Shown one piece after another: positions 9,110 to 19,468 of a DNA stretch of 64,000 nucleotides. A program made the position numbers and the translations under genes. Source of the stretch: Lampris incognitus (lineage: Eukaryota; Chordata; Actinopteri; Lampriformes; Lampridae); NCBI RefSeq assembly GCF_029633865.1, contig NC_079215.1, positions 56,408,856 through 56,472,855 on the forward strand. Reading direction: 5' to 3'. The first letter of the stretch is position 1. Every line of letters starts with the position of its first letter. A model generated the notes under the pieces. That model searched no databases and was not told where the DNA came from. It worked only from the letters and a program-made list of their open reading frames with translations.

Positions 9110-9960
9110 TGACGATGTGCTGAATTGGTTGAGAAGTTATTTAAGAAACAGGCAAAGATTTGTGAAGATAGGTGAGCATAACTCAACATGCATGGATATT
9201 AATTGTGAAGTCCCTCAGGGGTCAGCATTAGGCCCAAAATTGTTCATTCTGTACATAATGATGTATGTAGAGTATCAAAAATATTAAAATTGGTTCTATT
9301 TGCGGGCGACACCAATATTTTCTGTTCTGGGAAGAATTTAAGGCAGCTTTTGGAGGTGATCACAACAGAAATGAGAACACTAAATTTCAACAAAACAAAG
9401 ATTATGTTGTTTAATTGTAAAATAAACACTCAAGTACAAATGATGATAAATAATGTCAACATAGAAAGAGTGTATGAAAATAAAGTGTGGTAATAGACCA
9501 CAAAAGCTGCTGCAAACCTCATATAAAATATGTGCGAGCAAAGCTGGCAAAGAGCACTGCAGTCCTGGGAAAAACAATGCACATTCTGGATCAAAAAGCG
9601 CCATAAAGCATTAGACACATTATATTGTTTACTTGTTTTGCCATATCTGAATTACTGTTTGGGGAAATGAGGGTAGCACCTTCAAAAGCAACCTCCATCC
9701 ATTATGCATACTGCAAAAAAGGGTCAGAAGGATAATTAACAATGTACGTTTTTGCGAACACACTAACATGCTGTTTTAAAAGTCACGTGCCTTGAAGTTC
9801 ACGGATCGACTAGAATTTAACACAGCACAAATAATATATAAAGCAAGAAATTATTTACGGGGGGGGGGTATAATTTGAGAAGAAATTTTAAGGAAACTCT
9901 GTGTTCATACAACTATGTGTATTTCCATCTGTAGAGTGACTTTGTGGAATGGCTCGGATG
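9110..9960 (+). pseudogene. CR1/L2-like LINE reverse transcriptase fragment
   Basis: NWLRSYLRNRQRFVKIGEHN, VPQGSALGPKLFILYI, LFAGDTNIFCSGKN (FADD changed to FAGD) and, after frame changes, LDQKALKHALYCLLVLPYL with LQKRVRRIINN are the palm, thumb and C-terminal blocks of a jockey/CR1/L2-type LINE. There are several frameshifts and stops. The 5' part is missing: it starts directly at the Rex3 (GAT)n tail, which suggests one LINE inserted next to the other. Confidence 0.75.
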
Positions 9961-10030
9961 TGGAGTTCAAATGTTCAGTTCAAAAAGATGTATTTTTAAG
10001 AGGTATAGGGATGAGGAAGGGTTGTGATAA

Positions 10031-10260
10031 CTTTGCATGTTCTCCCCGTGTCTGTGTGGGTTTCTTCCCGAGTGCTCCGGTTTCCTCCCGCCATCAAAAA
10101 GACATGCATGTTAGGGTTAACACGCCTGTCTGTGCCCCTGAGCAAGGCAATGGAGAGAAGAACTGGAGTTGGTCTCCGGGTGCTGCAGAGGACCACTGCT
10201 CCTCCTACAACAGGATGGGTTAAATGCAGAGAACACATTAATTGTGTCTATGTACAAATG
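10031..10260 (+). mobile_element. SINE family B, 5'-truncated copy
   Basis: It starts inside the body (TTTGCATGTTCTCCCCGTGT) and runs through ATGCATGTTAGGGTTAA and TGGAGTTGGTC to GGATGGGTTAAATGCAGAG. It lacks the tRNA-like head seen in the copies at 12242-12592 and 43656-44009. Confidence 0.8.
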
Positions 10261-10969
10261 ACAAACAAAGTGTGTTCTGTATTGTATTTTCACAGGTATT
10301 GGACACAAAAACGGGAGAGAAGGGAAACGATGCAACAAATGAGTATTCTTTATTTCCCTGTTGGGAGAAAATACATTCTACTTATCCAGCCATGCACAAT
10401 TAGTCATTTAGTCAAACTAATAATGCACACTGGCCAAGATTGCTTCCTCTGAATCCAAGCTATGCTCCTCCATCTCTTTTCACTGGCAGCAAACAAAAAC
10501 AATGTGTGGACGGTGGATTCTTGTGTGTTGTTTCTTCAGGCCGCTCAGTCTCGCTTTGCCCCCCCGGAGAAACCTTTGTGCACAAGCTCCTCATATTTGT
10601 AATATGTTTGGCTGCCTATTGTGTTTTGGAAATTCTTTATACTTTATGCCGAGCGACATTCAGCTACGGTAGTGCTTTTGCTTTGTGCTCCTCGGTCCCT
10701 GAAATAATTTGCTGTTGGCAGCCTTTGTTGGATCTATCCACAAACCAGCAGCTTCATCAGCTTCTCCAAGAGCCCCTGTGGAGAACCGGGGGGGGGGGCA
10801 CAATTTCTTGCAAGGAAACTTCCAGAAGGAGGTCTATCATGAAAGGAACAGTGACGGCTGGTGGTGATATTTGTTAACCCACCCGGGTAAATGCATCATA
10901 CCCATCAATAGTCATGCTGCAGCAACAGCAGCATCACATCCCAGATACCACGTTACAGCAACCACACGC
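10261..10969. other. Intergenic DNA without recognisable gene
   Basis: A 145-codon open frame (10440-10877) lies here, but it shows no domain and uses no convincing splice or Kozak context. I treat it as chance. Confidence 0.5.
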
Positions 10970-11498
10970 TATATACCTCGTTATAACAAGTGTTATACCT
11001 CGTTATAGCAAGTGTTATAGCTTGTTATAGCAAGTGTTATACCTCGTTGTAGCAAGTGTTATAGCTTGTTATAGCAAGTGTTATACCTCGTTGTAGCAAG
11101 TGTTATAGCTTGTTATAGCAAGTGTTATACCTCGTTGTAGCAAGTGTTATAGCTTGTTATAGCAAGTGTTATACTTTGTTATAGCAAGTGTTATACCTCG
11201 TTATGGCAAGTGTTATACCTCGTTATAGCAAGTGTTATAGCTTGTTGTAGCAAGTGTTATGCCTCGTTATAGCAAGTGTTATAGCAAGTGTTATACCTCG
11301 TTATAGCAAGTGTTATACATCGTTATAGTAAGTGTTATAGCTTGTTATAGCAAGTGTTATACCTCGTTATGGCAAGTGTTATACCTCGTTATAGCCAGTG
11401 TTATAGCTTGTCACAGCAAGTGTTATACATCGTTATAGCAAGTGTTATAGCTAATTATACCTCGTTATAGCAAGTGTTATAGCTTGTTATAGCAAGTG
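10970..11498. repeat. 22-bp minisatellite with 44-bp higher-order pattern, about 24 copies
   Basis: Two alternating 22-mers, TTATACCTCGTTATAGCAAG+TG and TTATAGCTTGTTATAGCAAG+TG, fill the array. They differ mainly at CCTC/GCTT, giving a 44-bp higher-order unit in part of the array. One unit is shortened near 11280. The shared half TTATAGCAAGTG is highly conserved. Confidence 0.95.
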
Positions 11499-11591
11499 CT
11501 GTACAACACTGTAGAGAAGTACCCACAAGAATGGCCTGATGCCAAAACATCCACTCTCCATCTCTCTCTCTTACTTTATCTCCCCTCCCCC

Positions 11592-11598
<7 letters not shown>

Positions 11599-11652
<54 letters not shown>
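11599..11652. repeat. (CA)n microsatellite
   Basis: About 27 CA units following a short TC run. Confidence 0.97.
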
Positions 11653-11656
<4 letters not shown>

Positions 11657-11725
11657 CCTAATTTTGTCGGATAAATGTTTCAAATCCACAATTCCTTGTT
11701 GGGTCCTGGCCGCGTCTCCTCCGAA

Positions 11726-11803
11726 AAAGCTATCCTGGGAAACAGAAGCATAAAGCTAGCATGGGAAACAGAAGCATAAAGCTAGCATGGGAAACAGAAA
11801 AGG
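11726..11803. repeat. 26-bp tandem repeat, 3 copies
   Basis: The unit AAAGCTAGCATGGGAAACAG+AAGCAT is present three times, the first copy with TCC for AGC. Confidence 0.9.
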
Positions 11804-12241
11804 AATTCTTAACTACACTTGCCGTTAGCCAGCCCCTTTGTTGAAACCAAGTAACACAAATTTAGGATTTTTGTCGTTTGTTCTTTTGAGCTATTTGAAC
11901 ATTATTTGGACGATGTGTCCCCAGTCTCTTCACTTCCTCAAGGCGTCTCATTCACTACGAAGGTGAATGGAAGCTAATACTACTGTGTTTTTCTTGTGAC
12001 TATTTGGTGCTGTTGCTATTCTAGGTTCCACCAAAATAAAAAATAAAAAATCTTCTTAAGGTTTTTTTTTAACAATGCTTTTCTCATCTTTATTGTAAAA
12101 GATAGTGAGGGCATAGTCCTGTTAGCCCATTTACACCAGCCGTCCCTGGTAAGAAACATAGCAGATGGATCCTGGACTTCATAGAATGTCACGAGTTTCA
12201 GTGGGTTTGCATGTGGGCAAGTCAGTTGATTTTTGTGAGAT
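11804..12241. other. Intergenic DNA without recognisable gene
   Basis: Nothing beyond short A and T runs is seen. Confidence 0.5.
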
Positions 12242-12592
12242 ACTTATTGATTCCCGTAGGGAAATTACGCTATGCATTTAACCCATCCTGTGTAGCTGGG
12301 AGCAGTGGGCAGCAGCCGTGCTGCACCCGGGGACCAACTCCAGTTCGTCTGGCCATGCCTCGGTCAGGGGCACAGACAGGAGTATTAACCCTAACGTGCA
12401 TGTCTTATTTTTTTGATGGTGGGGGAAACCGGAGCACCCAGAGAAAACCCATCCCAGACACAGGGGAGAACGTGCAAACTCCACACAGAGGACGACCTGG
12501 GATGACCCCTAAGTTTGGACAACCCCGGGGTTCGAACCCAGAACCTTCTTGCTGTGAGGCGACAGCGCTAACCACTGGGCCACCGTGCCCCA
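12242..12592 (-). mobile_element. SINE family B, near full length
   Basis: On the minus strand the head GGCCCAGTGGTTAGCGCTGT plus the B-box-like GGGTTCGAACCCCG is tRNA-like. The body contains GAGTTTGCACGTTCTCCCC and TGGAGTTGGTCCCCGGGTGC. The 3' end reads GGATGGGTTAAATGCATAG and finishes near CCCTACGGGAATCAATAAGT. Confidence 0.85.
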
Positions 12593-12802
12593 TTTGGCTA
12601 CACGATGCTTTGATTCCCTTTCAGATGACTGAACAAGAAAACGAAATACGGGAAGGACTCGAGGTCAGAGAAGTGAAAGATCACTTCAGTGACATTAAGT
12701 CAGTTGTCCAATTTTTTTTTTATATCAATCTCCTTGTGGTGCCAGGCTCAGTGTTTCAGTCAGCCATGCTGCCCCAGGTGCAAGTTCCAAGTAATAACAT
12801 AG

Positions 12803-12962
12803 TGTAAACTACTAATAAGACACGTTAGTCCCTAGCTAATGGGTCTGACCCTTTAGCCGAGCGGTTAGTGACGTCGCCTTGTGGTGCAGTACACCTCGTA
12901 TCGAATCCCGCACCGGGCAAGAAAATAACCGGTTACATTGGTGGCAGCGGTGGGATCGGGAA
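12803..12962 (+). mobile_element. tRNA-like mini-LTR, family A, with primer-binding site
   Basis: The LTR is 12803-12937 (135 bp, TGTAAACTACT ... GGTTACA). It is followed by TTGGTGGCAGCGGTGGGATC, complementary to the 3' end of AAG/TAG-type leucine tRNAs. About 25 bp of internal sequence match the complete copy at 15655-16189, then similarity stops. The A-box-like TTTAGCCGAGCGGTTAG and B-box-like GTATCGAATCCC are present. It is a truncated TRIM-like element keeping only its 5' end. Confidence 0.8.
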
Positions 12963-13029
12963 GTTTATTGTTGTATGGTTATCTCTCAAACTGGGGATTT
13001 GGTATTCGGATAGTGTAGACAGCTGGAAA

Positions 13030-13252
13030 GATCATAGGAACTTGCTCTCCCATCCATCCAGGATATCTATGACGCACGGTGCACCCGGAAGGCTCTTAGC
13101 ATTGTGAAGGACCCCATCCACCCTTCCCACATCCAACTCACCCTCCTACCCCCTGGCAGGAGGCACCGGAGCATCCGCGCTGCATCCACCAGACTATGCA
13201 ACAGTTTCTTTCCTCAAAGCTGCGAGGCTCCTCAACAGCCTGAACACTTAGA
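13030..13252 (+). pseudogene. LINE 3'-end coding fragment
   Basis: With frame changes the plus strand reads an ILSHPSRISMT-like block, then KDPIHPSHIQLTLLPPGRRH-like and FFPQSCEAPQQPEHL-like stretches. These resemble the HP..LF.LLPSGRR.R ... FFPQA..LLN tail of many fish non-LTR retrotransposons. Only the C-terminal part is present, as usual for 5'-truncated LINE copies. Confidence 0.55.
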
Positions 13253-13429
13253 CCTTCCATAAAATGACTTCGTTGTCAGGTGTGCTTGTGATGTTTAGGT
13301 CTGTGAAGTAGTTCTGTTTTTTAACGCACTTTTAAAAAAATTTTTATGTGTGCTATTTGTTTTTGTGTGGCACCGAGGTCCTTGTGAAATTCCCTTATAC
13401 GTTTGAGACATGCGTATAGGGCAAAGTTC

Positions 13430-14529
13430 TGAATAGGCTTTACAGACTTGCTTGGGTTTCCGTGTACGCAAGAGGGCAGTGTCGAGTCGCGGGATCGGAA
13501 GCGAGCGCTGATTGGCTGCCCGCGGAACATCTGCATCCATAGCCCCGGCGCGGCGACCTGTCAGCCAATGCGCTGGCTGTGACTCAGTTGCCGGAGCGGG
13601 ATAACGTCCAATATTATGTGCGGCTCTTTACGACGGGCCGTCCTGGTACACGCCTCGAAACACGGGAGCGGGGCAGATTACGTCCGAGGTGAATCAACCC
13701 GATGTTGAATCGCAACCCTTGTTGTTCGTGTCACACGTTAGGGGCTATAACGCCTACGTTCAAAACGACACGGTGTAATTAATAGACGGCAAAAGTTATG
13801 AGCCGCATAGAGGCGGCGGCGTTGCCCGTGTGACGAGCACAGCCCCACCGCTCAGCCCCCCGATATAAACACACCGCTTGACGTCGGATCGTAAAACTGC
13901 ACTTTTTTTGGGGGAGCAATCTCGTGTTGCCACGAGGAAGACACTCTCCGGGGCGCCTCGCGCGAAGTTGCCCCGGGGGGGACGCACGTCAGGCCCATCC
14001 CACTCCGGCTCGTCCAAATCCGCTGCGTCCGGCGCACAGCGGAACGCGGCCGGCGGTGGCTTCGCCCGAGCTTTCGCCCTCGACCCCGTCCTGTTCTGAC
14101 CCAACTGAGATGCTTTTCCCTCCCCGGGCGTCGTGGTCGGCACAAAGGAGCGCCGCTCTCCCCCGCGTAAGGTGACTTTACCCGGCACCCCCCGCAGAGT
14201 CTCCTGCGTCGGGAAGGTGAAAATCACGGACCGAGTGTGGATTTGTCGGTCGGCGTTGAAGGAGCCGTCGCCCAGCGTTGAGATGGACCGCCAATAACGT
14301 CCCGATCGGGTCGACGCACGTTGCGTCAGCGGAGCGGAGTCCAGTGTGTGTGTGCCATTAACCGCAAGGCGGACGGATCCATCTCCGCGCAGCGTTATGC
14401 TGCCTTGACACAGCGTTTATCCGCGTTGCCATTTTCTCGTGATATCGGGTACCAGGTGGCCCCGTCTTGGGCTGCGTTAGACCCGCCATCCCCGCTATTT
14501 CTCCCATGCATAGCCTTTGCAGAAGCAAA
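13430..14529 (+). promoter_or_regulatory. sh3pxd2a: CpG-rich likely promoter and 5' UTR of sh3pxd2a
   Basis: This 1.1-kb stretch is far richer in GC and CpG than its surroundings and ends at the first coding exon. It contains an inverted CCAAT box (ATTGG, 13511-13515), a CCAAT at 13565-13569 and a consensus AP-1 site TGACTCA at 13580-13586. No TATA box is evident, as is common for CpG-island promoters. A 143-codon minus-strand open frame (13796-14227) is explained by the low stop frequency of GC-rich DNA. The transcription start cannot be placed from sequence alone. Confidence 0.6.
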
Positions 14530-14601
14530 ATGCAGTTTCGGACCGTGCAGGACGTGAAAGTGGTGGACGTGGAGAAGAGGCGCAGTCCGTCTAAACATTA
14601 C
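14530..14601 (+). CDS. sh3pxd2a: sh3pxd2a (Tks5) coding exon 1
   Basis: The exon encodes 24 residues, MQFRTVQDVKVVDVEKRRSP then SKHY, and ends at a GTGAGT donor (14602). Tks adaptor proteins start this way: DVEKRR.PSKHY is the first strand of their PX domain, which binds phosphoinositides and anchors the scaffold at podosomes and invadopodia. The ATG at 14530 has A at -3 and gives the usual N-terminal length; an in-frame ATG at 14506 would add eight residues. Splicing to 33540 in phase 0 continues the PX domain without a break. VQD and VVDVEKRR favour Tks5 (sh3pxd2a) over Tks4. Teleosts can have two sh3pxd2a copies, and I cannot tell which this is. Confidence 0.85.
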
Positions 14602-14753
14602 GTGAGTTTCCTTAAATCTGCTCTTCAGCATCCACCTCACTTTTGTCAAAGAGCATCTGGCCTAGACAGTTAGAAGGGGGGGGTCCAACGAGCCCTATTT
14701 TAGCCCAACCATGCTCAAGATTGCTGAGAACACTATATATTACTGTCTGCTTG

Positions 14754-14755
<2 letters not shown>

Positions 14756-14785
<30 letters not shown>
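14756..14785. repeat. (AAT)n microsatellite
   Basis: Ten TAA/AAT units, 155 bp after the exon 1 donor. Confidence 0.95.
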
Positions 14786-14925
14786 GCTAATCTCAGCAAT
14801 GGCATCACTATTGGCCCAGAGTGTTCCACAGGATGTGGATGGTCTTTGCAGCAGCGCTGTCACAACTCTGAGTTACAGTCAAAAACACCAACGACCTTCC
14901 GCTCAGCAGCTCCCTGGGCTATGAT

Positions 14926-15137
14926 AGTCTGAGTAGAACTACCGCGGGTCTGAGTAGAACCACTGCGGGTCTGATAGAACTACTGCGGGTCTGAGTAGAA
15001 CTACCGCGGGTTTGGGTAGAACTACCGCGGGTCTGAGTAGAACCACTGCGGGTCTGAGTAGAACTACCGCGGGTCTGAGTAGAACCACCGCGGGTCTGAA
15101 TAGAACTACCGCGGGTCTGAGTAGAACTACCGCGGGT
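14926..15137. repeat. 21-bp CpG-containing minisatellite, about 10 copies
   Basis: The unit GTCTGAGTAGAACTACCGCG+G varies mainly at TACC/CACT/CACC, and one copy has lost two bases (GTCTGATAGAAC). Many units carry a CCGCGG core (a SacII site) with two CpGs. It lies 330 bp downstream of exon 1. Confidence 0.95.
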
Positions 15138-15654
15138 CCTCCCGACGTTGCTTCTCAGGGGGTCTTGTACAAGTCACAGTGAGAGCTACTCGTGTCTGTA
15201 AATCAATATCCCCAAGACCTATCCTGGTCGTCCACTGAGGACAAAACTAATTAGATTTGATTCATTGTCTAGCACGAAAGCCATGGCAGCATCACCTTAG
15301 ATGAAGGACAGTGATTGGTTGCAAGTGCTCTTAACTTATTCCAGATTCTCGTCATTGAGTCCTTGCGCGTATTTACGAGAAGTAACAGCAGCCGGTGCTG
15401 AACCAAGGTGGTGCATTGCACTGTGAATAACATGGCGTGCTGAGAAGCGCAGAGAACTCTGTAGGGCTTCGTGGCGTTCTTCAAATCAAGTGTTCTTTCC
15501 TGCACACATCAGCTCTCTAGAATTAAGCCTCTAGTGAGCTCTTATTTTGGGCAACGCAAGGTAACAACTGATGTGGGAGACATTTCCAAACGTAGAGCAG
15601 GTTCTTTATCAGTGACGTATAATAACCTCTCGCCTGTATGGCGGTCCTAGGTTA

Positions 15655-16189
15655 TGTAACCGGTTATTTTTTTGCCCGGTGCGGGATTCGATCCGTGGTG
15701 TACCGCACCACAAGGCGACGTCACTAACCGCTCGGCTAAAGGGTCGGACCCGTTCGCTAGGGACTAACGTGTCTTATTTGTAGTTCACAGTCGTCACCCT
15801 CTCCCGGAAGCGCGCCCTCGCGTTTTGTTGTTCCCGCGCTCCGAAGAGACTTCTGAGGGTCTGCACACTTCCGGATCCCACCGCTGCCACCAATGTAACC
15901 GGTTATTTTCTTGCCCGGTGTGGGATTCGACCCGGGGTGTACCGCACCACAAGGCGACATCACTAACCGCTCGGCTAAAGGGTCAGACCCGTTAGCTAGG
16001 GGCTAACGTGTCTTATTAGTAGTGTAACGTGCATGGATAAGTAGACACGTTGGTCCTTGACTAACGGGTCGGGCCCTTTAGTCGACTGGTTAACGTTGTC
16101 GCTTGCGGAGCGGGAGACACAGGTTCGCGTCCCGACCATGGCGACGGTTCTCCCAGACTGCCCCCCGATATTCGCTACAGTAGTTTACA
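15655..16189 (-). mobile_element. Complete miniature LTR element (TRIM-like), family A, interrupted by a family B LTR
   Basis: Two 135-bp LTRs (15655-15789; 15894-16022 plus 16184-16189) flank a 104-bp internal region (15790-15893). On the minus strand the 5' LTR starts TGTAAACTACTAATAAGAC and ends GGTTACA. The primer-binding site TGGTGGCAGCGGTGGGAT (15875-15892, leucine tRNA) follows. A purine run GGGAGAGGG lies just before the 3' LTR. The target duplication GTTA is at 15651-15654 and 16190-16193. Both LTRs contain TTTAGCCGAGCGGTTAGTGA and GATCGAATCCC or GGTCGAATCCC, tRNA-like A and B boxes. The LTRs differ at about ten positions, so the insertion is not very recent. There is no coding capacity. 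Confidence 0.88.
16023..16179 (+). mobile_element. Solo LTR of family B, nested in the family A element
   Basis: 157 bp, TGTAACGTGCATGG ... ATTCGCTACA, flanked by a perfect 4-bp duplication GTAG (16019-16022, 16180-16183). Removing it restores the family A LTR end (TTAGTAG+TTTACA). The core has an A-box-like TTTAGTCGACTGGTTAACG, an anticodon-loop-like TTGCGGA between short stems, and a canonical B box GGTTCGCGTCC. A solo LTR forms when the two LTRs of a full element recombine. Confidence 0.88.
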
Positions 16190-17388
16190 GTTACCTCACA
16201 CACCGTGGGTGTCCGACATAAGCCCGTTATAACCCGTTTACCGCTGAGAAGTAATGCTTTTCTCACAAGTACTCCGCAGCGCATCATAGCAAATCACTTA
16301 AGCAAGACCAGAGTCTTGGGGAAATAAGGTCGTTTCCACGTCTCCCTCGGGGGTGAATGAAGTACTCCGATTCTGATTTCGCAAGCCAGTGACCTTTCCC
16401 AACCCAAATTACCCACAATCCCTCTAAAGGGATCATTCGGTGTTTCTTCCTCTGGCGTGCTGCTGGCAGTGGGTTTGCTGGTTGAGAGGAATAAGAGAGA
16501 CACAAGGCCCCACTGGGGAAGATGCTGCCCATCATGTCTACTTGCTTAGCATATTTAGGCTGTCATAAACCACGTGATAATGCTTTAAGAGAGAAATCTA
16601 CAACTGCTGCACCGTTGGAGAGAAAAATCCTTTACACAAGATGTGATTTTGTGACCCCCCCCCCCCCATTGTGAATACCTGCATTTTGAAGGAAATTCAA
16701 AAGCAATATTTGGGAACATTCGCATGTTTACTCGTGAATTTAACTGGGATAATTAGTGCCTGCCTTGCTGGTTTTAAGTCAGGGTTTTCTGTGGTTGCTG
16801 CTGTTTGGTCCTCCTCGTTGGGATTCTGGTCTTGACTTGATAAACCGATCATAGTAAATGACCAGTTTGACAAGAACACAGTTGAGCTCCACACGGCATT
16901 ACAGTTTCAGCAGCCTCTTGGGTCAAATGATGTGAGAACAGCATCAGCACTCGTCCCGGCCCTCTGTGAGCCTCCTGTCATGTGTCCCGCTCACGAGCCG
17001 GACTACAACAGCGGATTGTGGAGGTGCTTTTAGTCCAAGTCTTCCTCTGTCTGGGGAATGGCTGCTGGTTTAGCCGTGGTTCCTACAGCACAGTGAGGTG
17101 TCATGTGACATTTTGGGCATTAACCTATCAGTACACACGTTTTTGACTCCGTGGTAACAGTTTGTGTTGCCCAATATGATTCAAGTTGCACCAAAATGTA
17201 TCACTGCCTGCCAAGGTTGCTCAACAGTCACAAGGCAGGCCTGCATGTACAAGTGGAACACCAAGGCACAAGTTGATCAGTGCCTTTGTAATCACACGTT
17301 CTGCGATCCTGTCTGTGAGAAGAACTATAAGACCTTTACTTGCTGTGTCTATATTCTATATTCTGTCTATGTATGTATATATGTATAT

Positions 17389-17458
17389 CCATCCATCCAT
17401 CCATCCATTATCCCAACTGCTTATCCTGCTCTCAGGATTGCGGGGATGCTGGAGCCTA
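17389..17458 (-). mobile_element. SINE family A, 3' tail fragment
   Basis: CCATCCATCC repeats, then TTATCCTGCTCTCAGGATTG and GGGGATGCTGGAGCCT are the inverted tail of family A. Only about 70 bp remain before a patchwork of simple repeats. Confidence 0.75.
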
Positions 17459-17510
17459 TATACATACATATTATATACTATAATATTACTATTATATGCT
17501 ATATATATCT

Positions 17511-17550
<40 letters not shown>

Positions 17551-17618
17551 ATGTATATTCTGTCTATGTATGTATGTATGTATGTGTGTGTGTGTGTGTG
17601 TGTGTGTTTGTGTGTGTA
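17459..17618. repeat. Compound microsatellite: (TATC)n, (TGTA)n, (GT)n
   Basis: About ten TATC units at 17511-17550, then TGTA units, then a GT run to about 17615. Confidence 0.9.
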
Positions 17619-17808
17619 TATAAATAGCTGTAGGAAAAAACAGTAAAATATAAAAATACAACATCTAATAGAAGTCACATTTGTATCATCTAATGGAGGG
17701 AGGAGGAATAATAAAGACATTGGTTTACCCCCCCCCCCCCCATTAGACGATACACATGTGACATTTATTAGATGTTACATTTTTACTGTTTTTTTCCTAC
17801 AGCTATAT
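17619..17808. mobile_element. Foldback element with about 70-bp inverted arms
   Basis: TATAGCTGTAGGAAAAAACA at the left is inverted as the CTGTTTTTTTCCTACAGC-containing arm at the right. The match extends inward through ACATCTAATA and CATCTAATGG to a loop of about 40 bp containing a C-run. It is a MITE or foldback insertion with no coding capacity. Confidence 0.85.
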
Positions 17809-17889
17809 ATATATATCAACACGGATACAGGAAAGAAGAGACCACTCAACACCATTGACGGTTTCGGAAAAAAATGCTGTGTGTGTATA

Positions 17890-19468
17890 TACACTGCTCA
17901 AAAAAATAAAGGGAACACCTAAAAACACAATATAGACCTCGATGAATGAAATATTTCAGCTGAAAATCTTTATTTATTAGACAGAGGAATGTGTTTAGAG
18001 CAAAATAACCTAAGAATGATCAATGGAAATCAAAATCATTAGCCCATTAAGGTCTGGATTCAGAATCATACTCAAAATCAAAGGGGAAAATGAGAACATA
18101 GGCTGATCCAACTTCTGTGGAAATTCTTCAAGACGATTCAAAATGAGGCTCAGTAGTGTGTGTGGCCTCCACGTGCCTGTATGCACTCCCTACAACGTCT
18201 GGGCATGCTCCTGATGAGACGACGGATGGTCTCCTGAGGGATCTCCTCCCAGACCTGGATCAGGGCATCGGTCAACTCCTGGACAGTCTGTGGTGCGACA
18301 TCGCGTTGGCAGATGGTACGAGACATGATGTCCCAGAGGTGCTCGATTGGATTCAGGTCTGGGGAACGTGCAGGCCAGTCCATAGCATCAATGCCCTCGA
18401 CATACAGGAACTGCTGACACACTCTGGCCACATGAGGACGAGCATTGTCATGCATGAGCAGGAACCCAGGGCCCACTGCACCAGCATATGGTCTGACAAG
18501 GGGTCTGAGGATCTCATCCCGGTACCTAATGGCAGTCAGGGTACCTCTGGCTAGCACGTAGAGGTCTGTACGGCCCTCCAAGGATATGCCTCCCCAGACC
18601 ATCACTGACCCACCGCCAAACCGGTCATGCTGGAGGATGTTGCAGGCAGCAGAACGTTCTCCACAGCGTCTCCAGACTCTCTCACGTCTGTCACATGTGT
18701 TCAGTGTGAACCTGCTCTCATCTGTGAAGAGCACAGGGCGCCAATGGCGAATCTGCCAACCAAGATGTTCTCTGGCAAAGGTCAATCGGGCTGCACAGTG
18801 TTGGGCTGTGAGCACAGGCCCCAATTGTGGACGTCGGGCCCTCATACCATCCTCATGCATTCTGTTTCTCACTGTTTGAGCAGAAAGCTGCACATTAGTG
18901 GCCTGTTGAAGGTCGTTTTGTAGGGCTCCGGCAGTGCTCCTCCTGTTCCTCCTTGCACAAAGGACCAGATAGCAGTCCTGCTGCGGGGTTGTTGTCCTCC
19001 TGCGGCCCCCTCCACGTCTCCTGGTGTACTGGCCTGTCTCCTGGTACCTCCTCCATGCTCTGGACACTGTGCTGGGAGACACATCAAATCTTCTTGCCAC
19101 AGCACGCATTGATGTGCCATCCTGGATGAGCTGCACTACCTGAGCAACTTCTGTAGGTTGCAGATACCGCCTCATGCCCCCTCTAGCGGTGAGGGCACTA
19201 GCAACATGAAAAACTAACCAAAGATCGGCCAGAAAAGATGAGGACAGGCAAATGGTCTGTGGCCACCACCTGCAAATCCATTCCTTTTATAGGGGTTGTC
19301 TTGCAAATTGTCTAATTTCCACCAGGTGGAAATTAGACAATTTACCAACAGGTGAAATTGATTCACAAATCAGTGTTGCTTCCTAACTGGACAGGTTGAT
19401 ATCTCAAAAGTGTGATTGACTTGGAGCTACATTGCATTGCTTATGTGTTCCCTTTATTTTTTTGAGCA

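Noticed and set aside
9007..9189. Poly-His frame on the minus strand
   Set aside because: Complement of the (GAT)n tail of a LINE.
10440..10877. 145-codon open frame with a hydrophobic stretch
   Set aside because: No recognisable domain, no splice or start context, and it lies among repeats.
10970..11498. Regular short repeats that could be mistaken for a CRISPR array
   Set aside because: The units are contiguous 22-mers with no unique spacers, and the genome is that of a fish.
12860..12920. Possible genuine tRNA gene (A and B boxes)
   Set aside because: It lies inside an LTR with TG...CA ends, repeats in the same context at other loci, and does not form a complete cloverleaf by eye.
13796..14227. 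143-codon open frame on the minus strand over the promoter region
   Set aside because: GC-rich DNA has few stops; the peptide is Pro/Arg/Gly-rich without a domain, and a plus-strand gene starts right there.
18156..18554. 132-codon plus-strand frame
   Set aside because: Antisense shadow of the Tc1 transposase; it recurs at 39940 for the same reason.
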